Source of the DNA: Chrysochromulina parva
Lineage: Eukaryota; Haptophyta; Prymnesiales; Chrysochromulinaceae
Assembly: GCA_002887195.1 (NCBI GenBank)
Contig: PJAB01000024.1
Location: 1 to 60,962, forward strand
Reading direction: 5' to 3'
Length of the DNA: 60,962 nucleotides
A model generated the notes under the pieces. The model searched no databases and was not told where the DNA came from. It saw nothing but the letters and a program-made list of their open reading frames with translations. The translations under genes and the position numbers were made by a program. Of the stretch, positions 21,217 through 28,950 are shown piece by piece. Positions within the stretch are counted from its first letter, which is position 1, and every line of letters starts with the position of its first letter.

Positions 21217-22348
21217 TGCTACTGTCAAAGAGCGTACAGATCGCTTGGCCGCGGATGAGCTGACTGCGTGCAAAGAGCCCTAGCCCTAGCTGCCCCCCGA
21301 GCTGTGAACGTGCACACCCTCCGAGCTGTGAACGTGCACATCCACCGAGCTGCACACCCCCCGCCGACGGCGCCACGAAGGCAAAGTGGTTCATCGGGCC
21401 GTGCGCAGCTGCGCTCAGTAAGGCCGCCGTCTCTCGAGCAGCGTCCTCCGCGAGGCGCTTGCGTGAGTGCAGCTTGGGTGGCGCAATCTCGGGAGCGAGC
21501 TCGAGTGAGAAGCCGCAGCCAGACCGCTCGCGCGCGCACCACCAGCGCCCGTAGCGGAAAGAAGCTGACAGGCCACACCCACACAGAGGCGCCCGCGCCG
21601 TGGGCGGCGGGTGCAGCTCGACGCCGCAGCCCATCGGCGCATCGTCCGCGCCGCTGCTGCTGCTGCCGCTGCTGCCGGCCGATACTTGCACGGCTGGGCG
21701 CGTGTCCGCCTCACACCACCACCGGCCACGTTCCCAGACGCACGGCCGCGGCGGCGTGCAGCCGCACTGCGGCGGCGGCGCGGGCGGGGGCTGCACGGCC
21801 GGCGTAGTCAGGCTGTGCAAGGTGGCCTGGTATCGAGGGCCGACTGACGTGTAATTGATCGCTTCGAAGCCGCCGTCGAGAAGGAAGGCGGCACTGTCCA
21901 CGCCGCCTCCGCCCACCGGCAGCGCATAGATCCGTAGGCCAGCGCCGCCAGCGAAATCATCGTCAAGACGAGGCTCTTCATTAGCCCGTTGGCGGTCCGA
22001 GGCAACGCCCGGCCAATGCGCGGCGCCGGGCCGAGGACCGCCTGGCCGAGGAATGGGCTTGTCAGGCCGGTGGATGCATGCCTTGCGCAGCTTGCCCGGA
22101 CCGCCATTTTTGGGCTTGTCGCGGCACGCCTCGCACCTGCCACACTCGAAAATTCTTCTGCTGCTCGGAGGTGCGTCGCCACTCACGCTCGCGTCGGCGC
22201 GGGCGGCGACCAGCACTGCACCGTTGGCTCCGATAGTGAGTGTGACGATGACACGCGCTGGTGGCACCGACGCGCTCGGCCTGGGTATTGCCGGCCGCTT
22301 GGACGGAGAGGACATGAAGGGCAGCCTCCTCTCGGTGTCGTCCTTCAT
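18527..22348 (-). CDS. CXXC zinc finger / SET domain / Tudor-like chromatin protein
   Basis: Exons 20925-22348 and 18527-20852 give 1249 residues (start ATG 22348; MSSPSK at 22315 is an alternative). Near the N-terminus CGRCEACRDKPKNGG followed by GKLRKAC fits a CXXC-type zinc finger that reads CpG DNA. Two Cys-rich WWC motifs (GRWWCEAD, YGRWWCARERSGCGF) may be GRF-like fingers. A divergent SET domain is indicated by HVNHSALPNA and VATEPIAAGAEVRVDHRIG. A 53-residue module with C-x2-C-x8-H-x-C is then present twice in tandem. Long acidic repeats follow (YTPLAEDDEDEEIPL, poly Glu/Asp), and a Tudor-like domain ends the protein (FVRGDLVEVQEPL, then WHSGIVAYSW). It is a probable histone lysine methyltransferase of Trithorax/plant type. 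A 24-residue polyproline run sits inside the SET region. Confidence 0.7.
20137..20454 (-). repeat. 159-bp tandem duplication encoding a Cys/His module
   Basis: 20137-20295 and 20296-20454 are two adjacent copies, 159 bp each (53 codons), nearly identical and in frame. Each encodes a Gly-rich linker followed by C-x2-C-x8-H-x-C (CIACRFPQRKTAHTCQRSAA), a likely zinc-binding unit. The high identity argues for a recent duplication. Confidence 0.85.
20827..20924 (-). repeat. 72-bp introner-like intron with 26-bp flanking duplication (family A)
   Basis: The intron is 20853-20924 on the minus strand. Its first 26 bases (20899-20924, gtgggcttcgccggagcac...) recur with one mismatch as the start of the next exon (20827-20852). 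The 46-bp filler contains gattgcctctgattgcatg and ctgatggcctccctcatt before gcatgcag. The intron is a multiple of three without stops, so retention would add 24 residues and duplicate WASPEHIP in the protein. Confidence 0.7.
21148..21213 (+). repeat. Perfect (GCG)22 trinucleotide tract
   Basis: 66 bp of uninterrupted GCG on the plus strand, encoding polyproline in the minus-strand SET-domain gene. Uninterrupted CGG/CCG tracts of this size are usually unstable and can form G-quadruplex or hairpin structures. Confidence 0.9.
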
Positions 22349-22556
22349 GAATCCCTTCACAGAGAACAAGCCTGCTCCCGGTGTGAAGGTTGATCCGATC
22401 AAGTGAGTGAGTCACTCACTCACTCATCAAGAGTGCGCAAATAACCGGGCTACTGTACACAACGACACTACTAACCACGCCAGAAAGGCTTCGCAGTATT
22501 GACTGAGAACGAAGCGAGGGCGTGTTTTGCTGCCATGCCTGAACACCAACCGAGGC
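22349..22556. other. Spacer with gtgagtgagtcactcac inverted repeat
   Basis: This 208-bp spacer lies between two minus-strand genes. At 22403-22426 the sequence gtgagtgagtcactcactcac forms an inverted repeat that could make a hairpin in RNA, close to the 5' end of the CXXC-SET gene. Its function is unknown. Confidence 0.4.
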
Positions 22557-25500
22557 CTAGAGCGAAGGACGCGGCCAGAGCACGCGCTCGGCGTCGATGA
22601 CAACCTCGACCACGCCCCGGAGGAAGGCGATCTGAGGGTGCTCCCACATGACCTCGCCGCTGAGTGCGCTGTGGTAGTAGCGGGTGCCGTGCTCATCGGT
22701 GAGCTCAGTCCAGCCGAGCGGCCGCTGCGCGCACAGCGCCGCATCGGCGATCCACAGTTGTTCGCAGCCGAGCTCGCCGCCGTAGGGCAGGCCGAGGTAA
22801 GCTGCCATCACGAGAACCTCTTCGAGAGCGCGCGGCATGGCCTGGAGGGAGCGCGCGCGCTGCATGTCGAAGGAGGAGCGCAGAGCGTCCACCTCGGCCA
22901 GCCTGCACCACGCGAGCCGCACCTCGGGGCTTGCACTCGGCGGTGGCAGGAAGGTGGGCGCAGGCAATGCGCTCCAGGCCGAGCTGGGCGTGGCAGAAGG
23001 TGCGAGGGCGGGAGATCGCGATCTGCCGTGGAGGGGATGGCCGCGAGGGTAGTAGCTCTCCTCAGTGATGGAGCTCTCCTCCCCGTCAAATGCGCTCAGA
23101 TCGATCCTCAGGCGCACACTACCATCACCGAAGCCTGCATTCTCGAGCTCGAGCAGGGCGAGCGCCGCCTTGGGCGCCACGGGCGCGGGCTTCACAGGCT
23201 TGGGCCGAAGAGGCTCCCTGTGAAGAGGCTCCCTCGAGGCCACGGGCATGCCAGCGTCGAGGGCGGCGAGGCGCTCCTTGGCAGCGTGCTCGAGGGACGC
23301 ACGTGAGAGCTCCATTACGCGGCGCGCAGTGGGCTCAATTGGTGCGTTCGGTGCGAAACGGTAGCGCGAGCCTCGCAGCGCGGGGAAACGACAAATCGAG
23401 AGCCCGCGCGTCTCCGGCGAGGTGCCCGCCATGCCCACTGGGTGCCCGCCATTCGAATCCGGGCTCGGCTCCATGCCGGGGCCGACGCTGGCACCCTCGC
23501 GTCGTATCGAGCCGTTGCCCTCGCGCACCGGGACGCGGGTGTGCGTCTCGTTCGCCCCCATGCTCTGCCAGCCGGGCCCAAAGCGGTGGCGCTTGCGAGC
23601 GGACGCGCGCATGTCGACGCAGCACGGCTGGCCGTCGAGAGCGAAGAGGTACCACGCGACGACCGGCTGCTTCTTGAGCGAGACCTGTGGCGCGTAGTTG
23701 CAGAAGCGGCGCGCGGTCAGCTGGTACGACTCGCGCAGCGGATGCTCGTGGAAGTCGTGGACCTCGCCTTGGTCGTGCTTGCGATAAATGGGCTTCTTCC
23801 AGCGCGCCGAGCCGCCCGTCGCCTCCGCAGGCACGAAGGACCAGAGCGCGGGGAGCGGCGCGAGGATGAACTCGGCGGCCACCCAAAGCGCGCGAAAGGG
23901 AGCGGCGAGGGTCGACTTGCCGGGGGGTGGCGAGCCGATGCCGGCCGACGCGCCCACGAGCCCAGCGAGCAGCCCGAGATCGTCCGCCGCATCGAGCACG
24001 CGAGCGGGCGTGAGGCATCTCGTGCTCAGGAACGGAGCGTTTTCGTACGTGCCCTGCAGCACGGCGAGGCCCTTGAAGTCGCCGAGCCGCTTGAAGCTGC
24101 TCACGTGCGCTTGCTCCGCGAGCGACTGCACGAGTGTGCTGCGCCAGAATTTGCGCTCCCAGCGTATGGCGTGCAACGCATTGTACAGGTAGCCGCCCAT
24201 CACGGCGGGGTCGAGATGCTTTGGGGGCGCCTTGACATCATTCTTGCCCTCGCCTGGCAGGTGGCGCTGACGAGCATTCGACAGGGCAGACGCGACGCCG
24301 CCGAGCTGATACGAGCCGCGGCGCGCCACCTTGGCCTCCACCGCAGCGGTCGCCTGAGCGCCGATCGCGCGGCGCAAGACGTCGCCCTCCTCCCCGAGGC
24401 TCGCTCGCACCTCGTCGAGCGCCCCGGGGGGGAACTCGCGCACGCCGGCCCGCTTGCGATGTATGCACTGCCACATCGGGTGGCTCGCGCTCACGGGCTG
24501 GTGCGAGCCGCCGAGCCCCCCCGCGCAATAGAGGCACAACTTGAGCCGCGCGCCCATGATGCCCTCGCCGAAGGCTGCAGGACAGCACTGCTCGGCGATC
24601 AATTCTACGCCGAGCTTGGCGGCGCCGGTGTGGAGCCGGAGGGGATGCACGCGCGCCTTGACAACGTCGGACGAGAGCCCGAGATTCCACGCCACATCGA
24701 TGATGCCCTCGCCGCGCCACGGCATATACGGCAGCCGCGCCGCGGAGACGTGAAGCAACACCAGATTGAGCATCTCCTGCGCCGCGCACCGCTGCTGCCT
24801 CTCGATGAGCTCCTTGCGCGTGGCCGAGTTGCGCTTCGCTTGCTTCTGCTGCTCCTGCACGCGCACAAGCTCCTTGACGTGCTCCCATCGCATGCGGCTC
24901 GCGACCTTGCTCTCGAGCGCCTTGGAGGCCGAAGGGATCATCGAATGCTCCGTCTGCAGTGCCGCCAGTGCCTCTGTAGGCTGCCCTTTGAGCCAGCTGA
25001 CTGCCCCTTCGAGAAAGTACCACTTCTGCTTCGAAGCCCACGCTCGCGTGCGCGCCTCGGCACCGAGCTTGTCGAGCCCCGCCTGGTGCGTCGCAAACTC
25101 GGCCTGGGCTGCTCGAATGGACTCGGCCATCGTCGGCTCGACGTGCACCTCCGTCGAAGAGCCTCGACACGCGCCGACCTCGAGGCCAATGTACGAGCAG
25201 CCCCAGAGCTCGGCGAGGTCAGGCAACCGCTTGAGCTCGATCCGACCCTGGGGCATCTCGCGCAGCTGCTCGACCACGGCGTGGATCGCGTTGACCGTCT
25301 GCACGGTGGGCGGCACCACCTTGCGCCGTGTGGGTGAGGGTGGGCGGTTCGTCATCTGCGACGCCTCGAAGAGGATCAGGCTCACCTCCAAAATGTTCTT
25401 CGCCTTCACGCCCGTCTTCTCCGCACGCAGGCCAATGCGCGGGTCGATGCTGAACCAGTCGCGCAGTTCGAGGCACAGCGTGGCCGCCGCGTGCTCATCG

Positions 25501-28500
25501 AGCTCGGGAGGGTTGCTGCCCTTCCAATCTTGGCAAGTGAGCTGCAGCGCCATGCGCGCGTCGTGCGGCGTGATCGGCAAAAAGTCGTCCAGCGCCTCCA
25601 GCGCCTCCTGGCACATGCGCACGAGCGTGAAGCGCTTACGCATCCCCTTGAGCCGATGACAAAACTCGAGGCGCATCTTCGCCTTGAGCCCCTCCTGCCG
25701 CTGCAGCGCAAGGCGGTTGAGCAAGGCGGTGTACCTCTCCTCCTGGAATGTGTTGACAATCGCCGCGGTGCCAGTGAGCCGCGCCCACGTGAGCAGCCGC
25801 TCGACCGCGCTCCCGATGTCCGGGGTCCGATACATGCCCGGTGAAGGAGAGATGCGCCCAGGCGGCACGGGCGGTGGCGCGCGTAGCTGCTGCGTGATCA
25901 GCTGACGCTGGCCCAAGAGGGACGAAAACTCGGCCCAGGCTCCCTCGAGGCGCTCGAGCGTGTGCAGCGCTCCCTCGAGCAGCCCTCGCTTGATGAGTGC
26001 CGCCACCCACGCGCTGATCGACGACGCCGTCACGTCGAGCTTGCCCTTGCCGAGCGACTCGAGCACCGCATATTGCACTCCCTCGGCAAGCAGTTGCTCC
26101 GTCTGCGAAACCACCGCGGCCGTGATCGGCTCCGGTCGATTGCGCTCATTAGCCGGTAAGGCGCCCAGCGAGATGGCGATCTCCCGCCGCCCCATGAGCA
26201 CCTGCCGCTCCGCTACGTGGGCTGCCGCGAGCAACGCGGTGCCGCTGGGTGAGAAGGCGTCTTCTGCGGCGATCGCGTTCGCGAATCCGAGCGTCTGCAG
26301 CTGGAAGAGCTCGTACTTTTCCTGTGCAGTCACCTTGTGCGCCTGGAAGATCTGCTGGATCAAGCACGCGTAGTGCTCGGCCATCGGCACGGCCATCGTG
26401 TTGAGAACGTGAGTGCGCTCCTCCGCCGCCTCCTTCTGGCGCTTGTACGCGACACGCGCTTTGGTGAGGTACCGGCGCACGTTCGCCTGCACCGCGACGG
26501 CCATGCGTGTGCGATGAATGTGCTGTGCCTTGAAGTACGGCGAGCGGAAGAAGGAGAGGATGCGGCGCGCTGCCACCTTCATCAGGAGCAACTCGTGCTC
26601 GCGGCGGCGCATCAGCTCGTGCGCACGCAGCGCGCTGGCCGTCGCGGGCAGGCCGCCCTTGGCGCCGCGCGCGCTACCCTTGGCGCCCCGCTTCAAACTG
26701 CCGCCCTTGGGTTCGGCGACGCCTGGGGCTTCGGCTTTTGCCTTCGCCTCTGTCAAACGCATGAGCACGGGGTTCGACTTAACGGCCGCGAGGATGGCGA
26801 GGGTCGCCGTGTGCTCCGCCTTGCGATTGAGCAGCTCGAGACGGCGCCTCTGGAACTCACGCCACACGCGCTGCAGCGCGCGCGCCGCGATGAGCTGTTT
26901 CGTATCCTCATCCATGACCCCACCCACGAGGAAAATTGCATGCGCGCGTGCATTCATCGAGCGGTTACGCGCATCCTGAGCCTCTTTCGCGGCGAGGGCC
27001 TTCAGCACGCGTGCATACCGACCCTCGGCGCCGTAGAGGATCACCTCGAGCCCGCGCCAGACGGCGCGCGCGCGCGCCTCCAAGCGCGCCTTGGCCTCTG
27101 CCGCGGGATCGGCTGGTGGACGGTTGTCAGGTGCGAGGTTGCTCGGCGAGGCCGAGCGCTCCTTGTCGCGCGACGGTGACTTTGCGAGCGACCTCGCCGA
27201 CCGGAGGGAGGTCAAGCTCGATGCGGCGGTGGAAGGGCGCGTCATGCCACGCGCCGACGGCTGTGCCGAGCCAGCTGTGAAGACCGACGGCTGTGCCGAG
27301 CCAGCTGCAGAGGAGAAATGCGTCACAGAGTTGTCTCCCCACGCCACGGAGTGCTCCGCTATCGAGTCTGCCGCCGAGGCCGGGCGTGCCAACGCCGTCG
27401 CGGCGCCGGCCGGCTGGTACGCCAGCGCTGGCGCAGCACGCTCAGCATGGAGGATGGGCGCGCTCGCCGCGGAGGCTCCGGTGAGCGCGGGCAGGGTGCC
27501 CACGGACGCTGAGCCGGAGAGGAGCGCTCGGGGCTCTTTGGCCAGCGGCCGTGGCTGCCTCGACGGCTGGGCTGCCATCTGCGTCGTGGCTGCCATCAGC
27601 CCCGCGGGCGCCGTGTCGCACGTGGTCAACGGAGAGCAAAGATCGCGAACGTGGCCTTGTCGGGACAGGTGCCCCGGCGTGGCACCGGCAACGGCAAAGA
27701 CCAGTTGGGCCGTTAACTCTTTGGAGCGCGCGCTCGACACGGCGCTGACCGGCTCGGCGGCCGGCGGCGGCATCGTGCGTGGCCGGGGTCGCTGCTTGCC
27801 TGAGCCGCTCCTTTTGATCGCCTCGAGCAGCGTGCTCTGCGCCGCATACATGCGCTCGCGGTCGCCCACCGAATGCTGCCGTGAAGCACATACCTTGGTC
27901 GCGGCGATGCAGCTGCCGGCACAGATCGCCCGCCAAATCTCCGCTTTGGAGTCGAACCAGTGAAGAAGCAACGGGTCTTGCTCGAACGGGAGCGGCAGGA
28001 AGCTCACCTTGGCCGTCAGGCTGCACAGGATCGCCGCGTGCCGCTTCGATGAGTACGCGGCGAAGCCGCTCGCGTCGGCCTGGCCGAGACCGCTGCTTGA
28101 GAGTTTCCTCTTCTGACCGTCCTCCGTCGAGTGACTGAACATCTCGCGCAGCCGCGGCAGGTTGAGATTGAGGCACGAGTCGTTTGTCTGCTCGTGCTGG
28201 CACACCTGCACCGCCTCCACCACGCCTACGATGGCCACCCGCAGCGCGCACAGCAGGTCGCCAAGCATCGTGCGTCGCTCGTCCAGCGACGAGTGCTTGC
28301 TCAGCTCGCCGAGCGTCGTGGCAGAGCTCGGTCTCTTGGGCGAGCGGTTTCCGAGGCGCGGGCTCGTCTTGTTCTCGTGCTCCTCGTTGAGCAGTGCGAA
28401 GCGGCGCATCCGGCCGACCAGCTGCTCGAGCTCCGCCAGCCGCTGGTTGAGCAGCTGCTCCGCGCGGCCTGAGGCACCCAGCCCGCCAGGTGGCATGGCG

Positions 28501-28832
28501 AGCCCGATAAGGCTACGCGGCGGTGTGGGCGTCTCGAGTGCCTCGGCGCGCCACGCGTTGATGCGCAGTTTCGACGCCGACACCCCGCGCTCCCTAAACC
28601 ACGGTTTGCCTTGCTTCTCCTCCTCCTCAATCCTCTTCTGCCGCTGCTGGTCACGCCACTGGCCGACGCGACGAGCCGCCTCTCGTGCTGCAGCCGCGGT
28701 TGCGGGACGCACGCCTCGGCGCGTCACCGGAATGGACTCGAGGGACGGTGACGGATGGAGCTGCACTGCCGACAGCTGTGCGCCCTTCGGAGCCCACGAC
28801 TCGCTGAAGGAGTACAGCGTGGACTGCGACAT
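22557..28832 (-). CDS. Giant IQ-motif and WW-domain protein, CEP164-like C-terminus
   Basis: A 6.3-kb intronless frame of 2091 residues from ATG 28832. The N-terminal half is helical, basic and low-complexity with Ser/Ala-rich linkers. Between ~600 and 800 there are helical segments with IQ-like motifs (AARALQRVWREFQRRR, MKVAARRILSFFR, AVAVQANVRRYLTKARVAYKRQ), so calmodulin or light-chain binding is likely. The last ~110 residues contain EEVLVMAAYLGLP followed by a WW domain (LGWTELTDEHGTRYYHS, ALSGEVMWEHP). The combination of a short helical motif then a WW domain is the one found at the N-terminus of the centriolar distal-appendage protein CEP164, here placed at the C-terminus. A flagellar or basal-body role is an inference. 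The middle (~900-1900) is not recognised. Confidence 0.6.
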   Translation of the reverse strand: MSQSTLYSFSESWAPKGAQLSAVQLHPSPSLESIPVTRRGVRPATAAAAREAARRVGQWRDQQRQKRIEEEEKQGKPWFRERGVSASKLRINAWRAEALETPTPPRSLIGLAMPPGGLGASGRAEQLLNQRLAELEQLVGRMRRFALLNEEHENKTSPRLGNRSPKRPSSATTLGELSKHSSLDERRTMLGDLLCALRVAIVGVVEAVQVCQHEQTNDSCLNLNLPRLREMFSHSTEDGQKRKLSSSGLGQADASGFAAYSSKRHAAILCSLTAKVSFLPLPFEQDPLLLHWFDSKAEIWRAICAGSCIAATKVCASRQHSVGDRERMYAAQSTLLEAIKRSGSGKQRPRPRTMPPPAAEPVSAVSSARSKELTAQLVFAVAGATPGHLSRQGHVRDLCSPLTTCDTAPAGLMAATTQMAAQPSRQPRPLAKEPRALLSGSASVGTLPALTGASAASAPILHAERAAPALAYQPAGAATALARPASAADSIAEHSVAWGDNSVTHFSSAAGSAQPSVFTAGSAQPSARGMTRPSTAASSLTSLRSARSLAKSPSRDKERSASPSNLAPDNRPPADPAAEAKARLEARARAVWRGLEVILYGAEGRYARVLKALAAKEAQDARNRSMNARAHAIFLVGGVMDEDTKQLIAARALQRVWREFQRRRLELLNRKAEHTATLAILAAVKSNPVLMRLTEAKAKAEAPGVAEPKGGSLKRGAKGSARGAKGGLPATASALRAHELMRRREHELLLMKVAARRILSFFRSPYFKAQHIHRTRMAVAVQANVRRYLTKARVAYKRQKEAAEERTHVLNTMAVPMAEHYACLIQQIFQAHKVTAQEKYELFQLQTLGFANAIAAEDAFSPSGTALLAAAHVAERQVLMGRREIAISLGALPANERNRPEPITAAVVSQTEQLLAEGVQYAVLESLGKGKLDVTASSISAWVAALIKRGLLEGALHTLERLEGAWAEFSSLLGQRQLITQQLRAPPPVPPGRISPSPGMYRTPDIGSAVERLLTWARLTGTAAIVNTFQEERYTALLNRLALQRQEGLKAKMRLEFCHRLKGMRKRFTLVRMCQEALEALDDFLPITPHDARMALQLTCQDWKGSNPPELDEHAAATLCLELRDWFSIDPRIGLRAEKTGVKAKNILEVSLILFEASQMTNRPPSPTRRKVVPPTVQTVNAIHAVVEQLREMPQGRIELKRLPDLAELWGCSYIGLEVGACRGSSTEVHVEPTMAESIRAAQAEFATHQAGLDKLGAEARTRAWASKQKWYFLEGAVSWLKGQPTEALAALQTEHSMIPSASKALESKVASRMRWEHVKELVRVQEQQKQAKRNSATRKELIERQQRCAAQEMLNLVLLHVSAARLPYMPWRGEGIIDVAWNLGLSSDVVKARVHPLRLHTGAAKLGVELIAEQCCPAAFGEGIMGARLKLCLYCAGGLGGSHQPVSASHPMWQCIHRKRAGVREFPPGALDEVRASLGEEGDVLRRAIGAQATAAVEAKVARRGSYQLGGVASALSNARQRHLPGEGKNDVKAPPKHLDPAVMGGYLYNALHAIRWERKFWRSTLVQSLAEQAHVSSFKRLGDFKGLAVLQGTYENAPFLSTRCLTPARVLDAADDLGLLAGLVGASAGIGSPPPGKSTLAAPFRALWVAAEFILAPLPALWSFVPAEATGGSARWKKPIYRKHDQGEVHDFHEHPLRESYQLTARRFCNYAPQVSLKKQPVVAWYLFALDGQPCCVDMRASARKRHRFGPGWQSMGANETHTRVPVREGNGSIRREGASVGPGMEPSPDSNGGHPVGMAGTSPETRGLSICRFPALRGSRYRFAPNAPIEPTARRVMELSRASLEHAAKERLAALDAGMPVASREPLHREPLRPKPVKPAPVAPKAALALLELENAGFGDGSVRLRIDLSAFDGEESSITEESYYPRGHPLHGRSRSPALAPSATPSSAWSALPAPTFLPPPSASPEVRLAWCRLAEVDALRSSFDMQRARSLQAMPRALEEVLVMAAYLGLPYGGELGCEQLWIADAALCAQRPLGWTELTDEHGTRYYHSALSGEVMWEHPQIAFLRGVVEVVIDAERVLWPRPSL

Positions 28833-28950
28833 ATTGAAACGGAGCAAACTGTCTTTTTAACACCGCCGACTTTCACAACACGTCTCCTCAAATACATGTA
28901 GCTCGCGACGCGTGGAAATTATTCTTCACACTACACTTGCAGACTTCGCT
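28833..28950. promoter_or_regulatory. Short divergent promoter
   Basis: Only 118 bp separate two divergent ATGs. The stretch is AT-richer than its surroundings (tctttttaacaccgccgact, gtggaaattattcttcac), as expected for a shared core promoter. Confidence 0.3.

Noticed and set aside
22403..22426. The gtgagtgagtcactcac inverted repeat as a transposon end
   Set aside because: There is no matching partner or duplication nearby; it may be only a simple-sequence hairpin.
23442..25337. 631-codon plus-strand frame
   Set aside because: It is antisense to the large minus-strand IQ/WW gene; its Leu/Arg/His-rich composition is typical of an antisense shadow in GC-rich DNA.
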